A stretch of 64,000 bases of DNA, taken from positions 136,266 to 200,265 of the forward strand of contig NZ_SZNH01000006.1 of the NCBI RefSeq assembly GCF_005869855.1, read 5' to 3'. Numbering within the stretch: the stretch's first letter is position 1; each line of letters starts with the position of its first letter. This DNA is from Nostoc sp. PA-18-2419. Lineage in GTDB: Bacteria; Cyanobacteriota; Cyanobacteriia; Cyanobacteriales; Nostocaceae. The translations under genes were made by a program, and so were the position numbers. Below, piece by piece: positions 26,529 to 35,216 of this stretch. Under the pieces are notes generated by a model. That model was given only the letters and a program-made list of their open reading frames with translations. It was not told where the DNA came from and made no database searches.

Positions 26529-26553
26529 AATTCCCAGGTTTTGCCTGGGAATT
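26529..26553 (-). terminator. Hairpin terminator downstream of the glycosyltransferase gene
   Basis: AATTCCCAGG and CCTGGGAATT form a perfect 10-bp stem with a 5-nt loop, lying between the minus-strand glycosyltransferase and ftsE. On the minus strand a T-rich CTGATTTT follows. This likely separates the two transcripts. Confidence 0.6.
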
Positions 26554-26663
26554 TCAAATCCAACAGAGAAATTTAAAATTTTTTCAAGACTTCATTAGTA
26601 ACTAAGTAATAGCACTCAGAGTTGAGAATTGATCGCTTAAAACTCCTAACCAAAGCTAACAAA

Positions 26664-27422
26664 TCAGCACTTAATAGCACTCCTTGCAGTACAGCGATAA
26701 ACAAAGGCTTTGACTGCAAATTCCGGCAAAGCCAGCATCCGCCGCCACCGCCAAGGTTCTTGATACAGCCGATATAGCCATTCCAAATTATTATTTCCTA
26801 ACCAAGCGGGAGCGCGAGTTTTAGTACCTGACCAAATATCAAAACTGCCACCGACGCCAATCCAAATTGCTTGAGGACATAAATGGCGGTTTTGGGCAAT
26901 CCATAATTCTTGACGTGGCACTCCTAAACCTACAAAAATCACTTGTGGTTTTAATTGGGTAAGAGTTTGTTGCAATTGTGCTTCTTCTTCTGGGGAGTGG
27001 TAGCCTGAGTGAGTACCTACAATATTCAAATTTGGAACTTGCTGCTGCCAAAACTCTGCTGCAATTGAGGCTACTCCAGGTGCGGCGCCATAGAAAAATA
27101 CCTTTGCCCCTGTCTGGCGCTGTCCAAGTTCTTGTAAAAGCTTTTCTGCTAATTCGATTCCCGGAAAACGCTGCACTTTTTGCCATAACAGCCAGCGTAA
27201 ATACAAAACAACTCCAGCTCCATCAGGAATCACTAGTTCAGCATTTTTAATCGTCTGAGCGAGAAATTTGTTCCGCTCTGCCTGCATAGTCATTTCTGCA
27301 TTGAGCGTTACCACATGAGTTCCTCTGCCTTGTTGCATGCATTCTAATAACCAGCCTGGATAGTTAGTCATCACATGAACTGGTATCCCCAATACTGAAA
27401 ATGCTTTAGGCGATTTAGACAT
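26664..27422 (-). CDS. WecG/TagA/CpsF-family glycosyltransferase
   Basis: The 252-residue protein has the family landmarks: HVVTLNAEMTMQAERN (donor/acceptor region with the conserved Thr-x-Asn), LVIPDGAGVVLYLRW (the PDG motif with the catalytic-type Asp), KVFFYGAAPGVA and VIFVGLGVPRQELWI. It ends with the GT26 tail (APAWLGNNNLEWLYRLYQEPWRWRRM). GT26 enzymes transfer N-acetylmannosaminuronic acid or ManNAc to lipid-linked precursors of surface polysaccharides. The donor here is unknown. It acts at the cytoplasmic face of the membrane. Confidence 0.93.
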   Translation of the reverse strand: MSKSPKAFSVLGIPVHVMTNYPGWLLECMQQGRGTHVVTLNAEMTMQAERNKFLAQTIKNAELVIPDGAGVVLYLRWLLWQKVQRFPGIELAEKLLQELGQRQTGAKVFFYGAAPGVASIAAEFWQQQVPNLNIVGTHSGYHSPEEEAQLQQTLTQLKPQVIFVGLGVPRQELWIAQNRHLCPQAIWIGVGGSFDIWSGTKTRAPAWLGNNNLEWLYRLYQEPWRWRRMLALPEFAVKAFVYRCTARSAIKC

Positions 27423-27970
27423 AAGTTATTGTTGATTTCACACCACATTTCCTTGAACGTTAAGTTTATCAAATATTTTTATCACGGAAGAATTAAAGAC
27501 GAGTCGCTCCAGTTTTCATTATTAGGCTCGTCAGTCACTTCCTACTTAACGGTACGACTGCCTCCTATCAAAGACAACAGCTGCAACAATAGAAAGCATA
27601 ATTTAACTAATTATCCTTAGTGCTTGTACTTCGACTAAACCAGTGGCAATTTTATTGTTAAAGTCTAACGTTGACAAAGGGTGTAGCAATGCCGTTACAC
27701 GTTAGCTTTACTCAAATTGCATTTCCATGTAGACCTGCACAAGAGTACTCAGACCACACGCGAAGCGTTACCTGTGGTGGGGAATTGCACGACAATTAAC
27801 GGGACATCAAGTACCTTTAATTGTCAGGACTGTGTTGCTTTTTGACGTAGGATTTGAGTTATTCAGGTGTGAAACCTCCATACACAGAATATCTTTAAAT
27901 CTGCGCTTATTAAGACTTTTTAGTAAACTCGACTTTACAGTTAAGGTAGTGTAACGGGCTGAAGTTGGCT
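27423..27970. other. Divergent intergenic region
   Basis: About 550 bp between the divergent glycosyltransferase and response-regulator genes. It includes a short palindromic repeat (cacacgcgaagcgttacctgtg, around 27755-27778). The 63-codon plus ORF at 27429-27620 has no protein-like features and is not called. Confidence 0.4.
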
Positions 27971-28690
27971 ATGAGTAAAATTCGTATCGCTCTGATTGAA
28001 GATCATGATCTGACTCGTGTAGGAATTCGCACAGCACTGCAACAAAAGGATGAAATTGAAGTTGTAGGAGAAGCCGCCAATGCCGCTGAAGGGCTAAAAA
28101 TGTTAAAAGTGCTACAACCAGATATTGCCATAGTAGATATTGGTTTACCAGATAAAGATGGCATTGAGTTGACACGGGAGGTAAAATCTACTACTAATAG
28201 CGAAGAGTTAAGCACAAAGGTGTTAATTTTGACACTAAGGGATAATCGAGAAGCGGTATTGGCAGCTTTTGCTGCTGGAGCAGACTCCTACTGTATGAAG
28301 GATATCAAATTTGATAATTTGCTGGAAGCAGTGCGAGTAACCTATAATGGCAACGCGTGGATCGATCCGGCGATCGCTCGAATTGTATTACAACAAGCAC
28401 AACAAAACCCCCAAAAGTCGGAATCGGCTTTTGTTGATACCAAGACCGTTGCCCCTAACCCTGAATTGACGGACAATCTAGAAGGCATTGAACCTTACAC
28501 CCTGACAGAAAGAGAGTTAGAAGTGTTACAGTTGATTGTCGAAGGTTGTAGCAATGCAGTAATTGCGGAAAGACTTTACATCACTGTTGGAACTGTTAAA
28601 ACTCATGTCCGCAATATCTTGAATAAGCTATGTGCCGATGACCGTACCCAAGCAGCAGTCCGTGCCTTGCGTTCTGGGTTAGTAGGATAA
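27971..28690 (+). CDS. NarL/LuxR-family response regulator
   Basis: The protein has 239 residues from the ATG at 27971 (the track TTG is two codons upstream). The receiver domain (1-125) has the acidic pocket (IEDHD), the phospho-acceptor Asp56 in IVDIGLPDKDG, the Thr in LILTLRD and the conserved Lys in YCMKDIKF. The LuxR-type HTH (about 173-216: LTERELEVLQLIVEGCSN, AERLYITVGTVKTHVRNIL) would bind DNA as a dimer. No sensor kinase is adjacent. It lies 157 bp before the phosphatase/anti-sigma pair, all in the same direction, so a shared signalling pathway is plausible. Confidence 0.93.
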   Translation: MSKIRIALIEDHDLTRVGIRTALQQKDEIEVVGEAANAAEGLKMLKVLQPDIAIVDIGLPDKDGIELTREVKSTTNSEELSTKVLILTLRDNREAVLAAFAAGADSYCMKDIKFDNLLEAVRVTYNGNAWIDPAIARIVLQQAQQNPQKSESAFVDTKTVAPNPELTDNLEGIEPYTLTERELEVLQLIVEGCSNAVIAERLYITVGTVKTHVRNILNKLCADDRTQAAVRALRSGLVG

Positions 28691-28712
28691 AAGTTAAATT
28701 CAACTGACAGTA

Positions 28713-28754
28713 AACAGTTATCAAGGTTTTAAACACTGATAACTGATAACTGTT
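28713..28754. terminator. Hairpin of GTTATCA heptamers after the response regulator
   Basis: AACAGTTATCA and TGATAACTGTT form a perfect 11-bp stem with a 20-nt loop that carries a further TGATAAC copy. It may attenuate transcription between the response regulator and the phosphatase gene. It belongs to the heptamer-repeat class. Confidence 0.4.
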
Positions 28755-28846
28755 GACGATGATTAGTTCTGAGTTTTTGTTGGTTCTCAGGTGAGATAAA
28801 GATTATACTATCTCGCCATTAAAATAGTTGAAAAATAAAGTCAAAT

Positions 28847-30520
28847 ATGGCTGAGACAGGAGTGGACAAACTTAAGCTCATGGTCGTGGACGATGAGCCG
28901 GATAACTTAGATTTACTCTACCGCACTTTTAGGCGAGATTTCCAAGTATATAAAGCTAATCATGCTCTTGGTGCTTTAGAAATCTTGGAGAAAGTTGGTG
29001 AGATGGCTGTGATTATTTCTGATCAAAGAATGCCAGAAATGAGTGGTAGCGAATTTTTTAGTCGCACAGTGGAACGGTTTCCGGACACAATTCGGATTTT
29101 ATTAACTGGTTTTACTGATGTGGAAGATTTGGTAGACGCGATTAACTCTGGTCAGGTGTTCAAGTACATCACTAAACCCTGGAATCCGGAGCGGCTGAGG
29201 GCTTTAGTTGAGCAAGCCACGGATACATACCGCCTAGTGAAGAAGCGCACCCAAGAGTTACGCAGAGCTTTACGGCGAGAATCCTTGTTTAATGCGGTGA
29301 CAACTGCAATTCGGGAGTCTTTAGACTACGACAGTATGTTGCAAAAAACTGTAGCAACTATCGGACAAACATTTGAAGCCACCAGCTGTTTGCTCATGCC
29401 AATAGAGGGCGATCGCCTGACACCAGACCTATTTTCATACCACGATCCTCAATCTGATGTATTTGATTGCGCTTTCGACGTCAGTCCTTTAATTGAAAAA
29501 GTTCTGCAAACTCGTGATAGTCAACTTGCTCAAGAAATATCCAACGGTATCGCTTGCCATCATCTAGTTGTACCACTTAGCTATCAACAGCACTTAGTCG
29601 CTGTACTGGCTCTTTATCAATCGGGACGCGATCGCCCTTGGCAAGGTGAAGATATCCAATTAATTGTCGGTGTTGCCGAACAAGCAGCCTTAGCTCTGTC
29701 TCAAGCAAAACTCTACCAACGCCTCCAGGAAAAACAACAGCAGATTCACACTGAATTGGAGGTGGCTCGTAAAATTCAATACAATCTTCTGCGCCAAACT
29801 TTACCTGATATCAAAGGTGTAAAGGTACAAGCTTGCTGCTACCCAGCGCGGGAAGTCGGAGGCGATTTTTTTGAAGTATTTGTCCATCCCAAAGGCGACT
29901 TGTGGTTGGCTGTAGGTGACGTTTCTGGCAAGGGTGTCCCAGCTGCTTTATTTATGGCTAGTGTTATTTCTGTCCTGCGCCGGGAATTATCTCAAGAAGC
30001 ACCAGCCCAACCAAATATCGTCATGCAGAACCTTAACCATGCTCTGAGTGAAGACTTGATTAGTAATAATTATTTCATCACTCTGGTATTAGCTTGTTAT
30101 ACCCCAACGACGAGGGAACTCATTTATACTAATGCCGGTCATATCTATCCACTATTATGGTCACAGAAAGCAGCATTAGCCGACAGTCCCAATTACCTCA
30201 AAGTTCGCAGCGTCCCTTTGGGGATATTGCCCAAATGGCAAGCACAGTCTGGTAGCTTGGTTCTCGCTCCTGGAGACACATTGTTACTAGCTAGTGATGG
30301 TATTACTGAGGCAATGGTATTAAATAATAATTACAAATCAGTAAAAACCGCGTCTGGCGTTGAGCCAGTTGAGCGTTCTATGCTGAATCAAGATGGTCTT
30401 TGGCAACTCTTGCAGCAACAGCAAAAACCGCTTTCTCTTAACCATTTACTAGCTCGCATCCAAGCAGATAACCACGTCCAAGAAGACGATCAAACTATAC
30501 TCTCACTGGAGATTTTGTAA
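28847..30520 (+). CDS. Receiver-GAF-PP2C (SpoIIE/RsbU-type) serine phosphatase
   Basis: The protein has 557 residues. An N-terminal receiver domain has the VVDDEPDN pocket, phospho-Asp59 in IISDQRMPEMSG, LLTGFTD and YITKPW. A GAF-like domain covers about 150-290 (ESLDYDSMLQKTVATIGQTF ... ALYQSGRDRPW). The SpoIIE/PP2C phosphatase domain covers about 325-555 (REVGGDFFEVFVHPKGDLWLAVGDVSGKGVPAALFM, GITEAM, EDDQTILSL), with metal-binding aspartates. Such proteins dephosphorylate anti-anti-sigma or similar STAS proteins in response to phosphorylation of the receiver. The anti-sigma-type kinase starts 4 nt after the stop, so the two form an operon. No STAS antagonist is encoded here. Confidence 0.93.
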   Translation: MAETGVDKLKLMVVDDEPDNLDLLYRTFRRDFQVYKANHALGALEILEKVGEMAVIISDQRMPEMSGSEFFSRTVERFPDTIRILLTGFTDVEDLVDAINSGQVFKYITKPWNPERLRALVEQATDTYRLVKKRTQELRRALRRESLFNAVTTAIRESLDYDSMLQKTVATIGQTFEATSCLLMPIEGDRLTPDLFSYHDPQSDVFDCAFDVSPLIEKVLQTRDSQLAQEISNGIACHHLVVPLSYQQHLVAVLALYQSGRDRPWQGEDIQLIVGVAEQAALALSQAKLYQRLQEKQQQIHTELEVARKIQYNLLRQTLPDIKGVKVQACCYPAREVGGDFFEVFVHPKGDLWLAVGDVSGKGVPAALFMASVISVLRRELSQEAPAQPNIVMQNLNHALSEDLISNNYFITLVLACYTPTTRELIYTNAGHIYPLLWSQKAALADSPNYLKVRSVPLGILPKWQAQSGSLVLAPGDTLLLASDGITEAMVLNNNYKSVKTASGVEPVERSMLNQDGLWQLLQQQQKPLSLNHLLARIQADNHVQEDDQTILSLEIL

Positions 30521-30523
30521 GTA

Positions 30524-30949
30524 ATGAAAAGTGAGCTTCAAGTACCAAGTGATTTGAACTTTCTGAATATTGTTGAAAACTGGTTGCTGGGATGTTTGAA
30601 AATCCAGCTAGGAGAATCAGTAGATTGGTCGCGCCAATCGAGTCGTTTGAGGTTAGCTTTGGTAGAAGCGTACTCAAATGCAGTACGTCATGCCCATAGG
30701 GACAAACCAAATTTGCCGATTTTACTGCGTTTGGAACTCAAAGACCGAGACCTGGCCTTAGAAGTTTGGGACTATGGCGAAGGCTTTGATATGTCTACAT
30801 ACTACGCACCGAACCCAGTTGAAAAACAAGAAGGTGGTTATGGTTGGCTGATTATGAATCGTCTGATGGATAAAGTAGATTATAAGTTGCAGATTAATGG
30901 CGCTAATTGTCTCAAGTTAGAAGCTACTTTACCTGAATTAGTCAAATGA
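30524..30949 (+). CDS. Anti-sigma-factor-type serine kinase (RsbW/SpoIIAB-like HATPase)
   Basis: The 141-residue protein is a stand-alone GHKL ATPase domain with N-box ALVEAYSNAVRHAHR, G1 box WDYGEGFDM and a GGYGWLIMNRLMD lid/G2 region. Such kinases sequester a sigma factor or phosphorylate a STAS antagonist. The gene begins 4 nt after the upstream phosphatase stop, so kinase and phosphatase are very likely co-translated. This is two thirds of a partner-switching module. The target sigma factor or STAS protein is not in the window. Confidence 0.9.
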   Translation: MKSELQVPSDLNFLNIVENWLLGCLKIQLGESVDWSRQSSRLRLALVEAYSNAVRHAHRDKPNLPILLRLELKDRDLALEVWDYGEGFDMSTYYAPNPVEKQEGGYGWLIMNRLMDKVDYKLQINGANCLKLEATLPELVK

Positions 30950-30973
30950 GTAGTCTATGAGCGATGATGATCA

Positions 30974-31235
30974 CTAGTACTGTCAGGCGTAATTCGTAAT
31001 GACGCTCGTTCCGACGCTCCTCCGTCGCTAACGCTTCGCTATCGCTACCGCTTCGAAGACAGTAATTCGTAATACTTGCCTCCAGCGAGAAGCAAGCTAC
31101 GTAATGACGCTCTCTACGAGACGCGCAAGGGACGAGGACTCGGCGGGAGCTGCGAAGACAGTAATTCGTAATTAGCTGTTCGCAAGGGTTTCAGACATTA
31201 AAAATGGTTGGTTTATTTCCGCTCTGCTGTACTAG
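30974..31235 (+). repeat. About 260-bp dispersed repeat with CTAGTAC terminal inverted repeats, copy A
   Basis: It begins CTAGTACTGTCAGGCG and ends with the complement of CTAGTACAGCAGAGCGG. The interior is made of repeated modules such as cgtaattcgtaat, gacgctcgttccgacgctcc and gcaagctacgtaatgacgct. The same element, in inverted orientation, lies at 47505-47760. It abuts the stop codon of the OCP-CTD homolog. It has no coding capacity, so it is MITE-like. Confidence 0.75.
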
Positions 31236-31664
31236 CTACTTTTGGCGACGTAAAGATAGTAACTCTTGAGGTGAAGCTAAAAGTTTGATTCTAGTATATA
31301 AAATTTGCTGTTGTTGGTTGAGGATAAATAGCCACAAGACATTCACGCCGCACCAAGAGGTTTGTGCTTTGCCTGTGACTTGGACTTGGATATTACCGTC
31401 TTCCAAAGTGTCGCTTATTCCTGTGTTGGGGTAAGCTTTAATATTTTGGGCTTCTTGCTTTAAGTAAGCTGCGATCGCATCACATCCAACAATATCAGAT
31501 TCTAACGGTGGATGCATCACACCGTCTTTGGCAAATAAAGCCGCAGTTGCGTCAAATTCTCCGGCATTTAATGTTTGAAAATAACGCAGTACACTTGTTT
31601 GTCTAATTCCCTCAATCTGGAATTCTGCTTCGTGTTGTAGTGGGGATATTTCAGCAGAGGTCAT
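31236..31664 (-). CDS. Orange-carotenoid-protein C-terminal-domain homolog (CTDH), NTF2-like
   Basis: The protein has 142 residues, a single NTF2-like fold. The sequence pattern follows the OCP C-terminal domain closely: VLRYFQTLNAGEFDATAALF, DGVMHPPLESDIVGCDAIAAYL, VTGKAQTSWCGVNVLWLF and IKLLASPQELLSLRR at the end. CTDHs are carotenoid-binding dimers that exchange keto-carotenoids with helical carotenoid proteins; the Cys in TSWCG matches a Cys-containing dimer interface known for such proteins. The ATG at 31664 has GGA upstream. No HCP gene is adjacent in the window. A dispersed repeat touches its stop codon. A generic SnoaL-like protein is the alternative. Confidence 0.85.
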   Translation of the reverse strand: MTSAEISPLQHEAEFQIEGIRQTSVLRYFQTLNAGEFDATAALFAKDGVMHPPLESDIVGCDAIAAYLKQEAQNIKAYPNTGISDTLEDGNIQVQVTGKAQTSWCGVNVLWLFILNQQQQILYTRIKLLASPQELLSLRRQK

Positions 31665-31949
31665 AAAATTTCCTGTATCAAGCTAACTAAATATTAATTT
31701 CAGTACAAAAATTGGTAAAAAGAAAGCCACTATTGAGATAGATTGCTACACACGTACAAATCTTTCTGACGATGGAAGTTTTGGTTGGACAAATTTTGGT
31801 CGAGTTCTCAGCAGATAGATCCCTAATTTCGGAAACAGGTCAGGGATTTGAGATGATAAATGTAAAATAAGCAACAAATATTTATCAAAAAATGACTAAA
31901 TAATGTATAATCTATATGCCTATAGTTAGGCAAATCCGGATAAAAAACA

Positions 31950-33536
31950 ATGAATCAGTGTTCGGTAACCAGCAGCGTAATTAAACAAAAAGCTAGCGAG
32001 TTAGGCTTTCATCAAGTTGGAATTGCTGCTGTATATAGGGTAGATGCCACACAAGCGCAGAGGTTACAAGCATGGATAGCGCTGGGTTATCACGCCGATA
32101 TGGAATGGATGACTAACCCAAAGCGTCAGGATATCCGGTTAGTGATGCCAGAGGTGCGATCACTAGTCTGTGTAGCACTAAATTACTACACACCACATCA
32201 ACGTCCCCAAGGTAAAGAATACGCCAAAATTTCGCGTTATAGCTGGGGAAGGGATTATCACAAGGTGATACATAAAAAGCTTAAACAACTAACCACATGG
32301 CTAAAATCCCTTGATGACAGCATTCGCGCAATTTATTATGCAGACACAGGGCCAGTGCAAGATAAAATCTGGGCACAACAAGCCGGAATTGGTTGGATTG
32401 CCAAAAATGGTAACGTGATTACACGCGATTATGGCTCTTGGGTCTTTTTGGGAGAAGTATTGACCAACTTAGAATTAGAGAGTGATCGCCCTCATACACA
32501 ACACTGTGGTAGCTGTACTCGTTGTCTTGAAGCTTGTCCTACAGGTGCAATTACTCAGCCTTTTGTTGTGGATGCTAATCGCTGCATTGCTTATCATACA
32601 ATTGAAAATCGGGCAGAAGAATTACCACAGACACTCACACCCCATTTACATGGCTGGGTTGCTGGTTGTGACATCTGCCAAGATGTTTGTCCTTGGAATC
32701 AACGTTTTGCTAAGACTACAGATATCACAGAGTTTGCGCCTTATCCTGGGAATCTTGCTCCACAACTGTTAGAATTAGCCCAAATCTCAGATTGCGAATG
32801 GGACAAACGATTTCCAGCATCCGCCTTACGACGCATTAAGCCAGAAATGTTACGGCGCAACGCTCGAGCTAATCTTGACGTATCTAGGCCAGAGATGACC
32901 CAAAAAGTAATTATTTTTGATTTTGATGGCACGATTGCAGATACCGTAGATGCCCTTGTAAGTATTGCTAATCGTCTAGCTGTAGATTTTGGTTATATAC
33001 AAATAACCCCAGACCAATTAACCCTACTCAAAAACTTAACATCTAGGGAAATTATTAAGTACTCCGGAGTTTCGCTCTTTAAGATACCTTTTCTCGTAAA
33101 AAAAGTTAAAGGAGAATTAAAAGATAAAATTCCTGAATTAAAGCCCATTCCCGGAATAAAAGAAGCATTAACAGAACTCCAAGCTCAAGGATATAAACTA
33201 GGAATTATTACTTCTAATTCTAAAGAGAATGTAACTCAGTTCCTGACAATCAATAATTTAAATCACTTATTTGATTTTATATATTCAGGAATTACAATTT
33301 TTGGTAAAACAACGATTATCAATAATGTATTAAGGCAAAAACAACTCAAACCTCAAGAAGTTATTTATGTGGGAGATGAAACTAGAGATATAGAAGCATC
33401 AAAAAAAGCAAATATTCAAGTAATTGCAGTGACTTGGGGCTTTAATTCATCAGAAGTACTAGCTAAGCAAAATCCAGATTATTTAATTCACCGACCTAGC
33501 GAACTACTGGAAGTCATGAAGTCAGAGTTTAATTAA
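31950..33536 (+). CDS. queG: QueG (epoxyqueuosine reductase) fused to a HAD-superfamily phosphatase
   Basis: The protein has 528 residues, versus about 310-380 for ordinary QueG. Residues 1 to about 310 are a full QueG. They include the cobalamin-binding N-terminal part with NYYTPHQRPQ and the tandem 4Fe-4S motifs CGSCTRCLEACPTGAI (about 187) and GCDICQDVCPWN (about 241). QueG makes queuosine at tRNA position 34. From about 317 a complete HAD domain begins (MTQKVIIFDFDGTIADT at about 324, IITSN motif II, GKTTI region, YVGDETRDIEASKKA motif IV), resembling phosphoglycolate phosphatase-like proteins. The junction reads ANLDVSRPEMTQKV, so an in-frame loss of the QueG stop before a formerly separate ATG is likely. 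Confidence 0.9.
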   Translation: MNQCSVTSSVIKQKASELGFHQVGIAAVYRVDATQAQRLQAWIALGYHADMEWMTNPKRQDIRLVMPEVRSLVCVALNYYTPHQRPQGKEYAKISRYSWGRDYHKVIHKKLKQLTTWLKSLDDSIRAIYYADTGPVQDKIWAQQAGIGWIAKNGNVITRDYGSWVFLGEVLTNLELESDRPHTQHCGSCTRCLEACPTGAITQPFVVDANRCIAYHTIENRAEELPQTLTPHLHGWVAGCDICQDVCPWNQRFAKTTDITEFAPYPGNLAPQLLELAQISDCEWDKRFPASALRRIKPEMLRRNARANLDVSRPEMTQKVIIFDFDGTIADTVDALVSIANRLAVDFGYIQITPDQLTLLKNLTSREIIKYSGVSLFKIPFLVKKVKGELKDKIPELKPIPGIKEALTELQAQGYKLGIITSNSKENVTQFLTINNLNHLFDFIYSGITIFGKTTIINNVLRQKQLKPQEVIYVGDETRDIEASKKANIQVIAVTWGFNSSEVLAKQNPDYLIHRPSELLEVMKSEFN

Positions 33537-33938
33537 TAAAGATGTAGTAGATTAAAAAGCTACGGTACCTTGCTCTAAGTTAAGTACACTACCTTACCCG
33601 CCCTATTGGGCATCCTCATCGATGCCTTGGGAGGGATATAATACATTAACTTGTAATCTCCTGTATGTTATGCAAACCTGATAATCTGCTGCATAATGTC
33701 ATGAATTAAAAACTTCATCTAAAATTTTACATATTGTAGAAAAAATCTAGTCAAGTCTTTTTTGGCGATATTTGCTCAAAAATTCGATACAAAGCGGATA
33801 ATCGATGAACGTGGGGGTAAGACCCATTCTAAACAAATGTCAAACAGAGGAAAAGACCAGTAACAAACTCTACTAAATTATGGTTAGAAATCCGTTAACT
33901 TAATGAAACCTATATAATGTAATGCAGGCTACATAAAC
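33537..33938. other. Upstream region of ntcB
   Basis: It contains a hairpin (GGCATC-ctcatc-GATGCC, about 33612-33629), an AT-rich stretch and, right before the gene, TATAAT (33913-33918) and an NtcA-type site. No reading frame. Confidence 0.5.
33913..33932 (+). promoter_or_regulatory. TATAAT box and NtcA-type site (GTA-N8-TAC) at the ntcB start
   Basis: TATAAT at 33913-33918 is a good -10 box. GTAATGCAGGCTAC at 33919-33932 matches the NtcA consensus GTA-N8-TAC exactly and ends 6 bp before the ATG. NtcA activation sites usually lie about 22 bp upstream of the -10 box. This position would instead overlap the transcript start, suggesting repression, or chance. Confidence 0.4.
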
Positions 33939-34886
33939 ATGCGCTTAGAGCAGTTGCAAGCCTTTCTAGCGATCGCCCAAACCGGCAGCTTTCAACAAGC
34001 AGCGCGAACGTGTGGTGTTACCCAATCGACGATTAGTCGCCAAATCCAGGCATTAGAAGCAGATTTGGGGATAGAACTGTTTCACAGAACCAGTCATGCC
34101 AAGCTGACACTAGCAGGTGAACGTTTGCTACCTCGTGTCCGCAAAATTTGCCAAGAATGGCAGACAGCCACGGAAGAATTAAGCGATTTGATAGCCGGAA
34201 AACAGCCAGAACTTTGCATAGCTGCAATTCATTCCCTGTGCGGCTCTTATTTACCACCAGTGTTACAAAAATTTTGTCATGATTATCCAGATGTGCAATT
34301 GCGGGTGACTTCATTGGGAAGCGATCGCGCCTTGAAAGTCCTCAAAGATGGATTGGTAGATTTAGCAATTGTGATGAATAATCGCTTTTTAACCACTGGC
34401 AGAGAAATGGTAGTAGAAGTACTTTACGATGAACCTATAGAAGTTCTAACCGCAGTCAATCATCCCCTGGCGAAATATGAATTTATCCCTTGGTCAGAGT
34501 TGATTCGTTATCCTCAAGTGGTTTTTAAAGATGGTTACGGGATGCAGCGTTTAATCCAAGATAGATTTGAGCGAATGGAGGCTAAACTCCAAGCAGCTTT
34601 AGAGGTAAATACCCTAGATGCCTTTCGGGGAGTAGTGCGTCAAGGTGAACTGATAGCTTTACTACCTCAATCGGCATTAGTAGAAGCACGCCAAGACCCT
34701 ACCTTAGCGATTCGTTCCCTAGCAACTAATGGTACTGGTGGTTTGCCAGATGGTTCTAGTTTGACTCGCCGGGTAGTTATGGTCACAACACAGGATCGGC
34801 TGCAAATTCCTCCCATCAAGCACTTTTGGCAACTCGTGCAGGAAAATATCCCAGTACAAATTGACCAGCAGCGCTCGGCTTGTTAA
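33939..34886 (+). CDS. ntcB: LysR-family nitrogen-assimilation regulator NtcB
   Basis: The protein has 315 residues. The N-terminal winged HTH (MRLEQLQAFLAIAQTGSFQQAAR ... TQSTISRQIQALEADLGIELFHR) is followed by a LysR substrate-binding domain of two alpha/beta lobes. Several stretches (QLRVTSLGSDRALKVLKDGL, FKDGYGMQRLIQ, LEVNTLDAFRGVVRQGE) match NtcB as I remember it from Anabaena rather than CbbR/RbcR. NtcB activates nitrate-assimilation genes in response to nitrite. In Anabaena ntcB is near nirA; here no nitrate or nitrite reductase gene is adjacent. Confidence 0.85.
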   Translation: MRLEQLQAFLAIAQTGSFQQAARTCGVTQSTISRQIQALEADLGIELFHRTSHAKLTLAGERLLPRVRKICQEWQTATEELSDLIAGKQPELCIAAIHSLCGSYLPPVLQKFCHDYPDVQLRVTSLGSDRALKVLKDGLVDLAIVMNNRFLTTGREMVVEVLYDEPIEVLTAVNHPLAKYEFIPWSELIRYPQVVFKDGYGMQRLIQDRFERMEAKLQAALEVNTLDAFRGVVRQGELIALLPQSALVEARQDPTLAIRSLATNGTGGLPDGSSLTRRVVMVTTQDRLQIPPIKHFWQLVQENIPVQIDQQRSAC

Positions 34887-35216
34887 CTCAGTAAACTAAA
34901 AAGTTTTTCCCAAAGAGCGATCGCTATAAAGCGGGCAAGTATGCCATCGATACCAGCGATCTGTTTGTTTGAGAAAGTTATCTCTCTTGTGTCACTTTCC
35001 GAGTACCTAATCTCTGAAAGTGACACAAGAAGGTTATCCATTGCCTAAAATAAAAGCTGATGCCCCGTCTTTGTATAGCGCGTAACTTTCTGCATCAATG
35101 CTAAGCTAAACCACATCTAGTTTGCATATCTAAAATTTATATAACTCTTGTGGAGTGGGCATCTTGCTCGCTCTAATTATGCAAGTTCAATGTGGAACAG
35201 CTTACTAAAACCCTGA
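34887..35216. other. Convergent intergenic region between ntcB and amyA
   Basis: Holds a HIP1-like site and the strong hairpin at 34985-35030 that probably terminates both genes. Nothing else recognised. Confidence 0.45.
34985..35030. terminator. Perfect 15-bp stem hairpin between convergent ntcB and amylase genes
   Basis: TCTTGTGTCACTTTC and GAAAGTGACACAAGA are exact complements with a 16-nt loop. The long stem without a U-tract suits a bidirectional transcription or processing stop between convergent genes. Confidence 0.55.

Noticed and set aside
27429-27620. 63-codon plus ORF in the divergent spacer
   Set aside because: No protein-like pattern and it occupies the expected promoter region of the response regulator.
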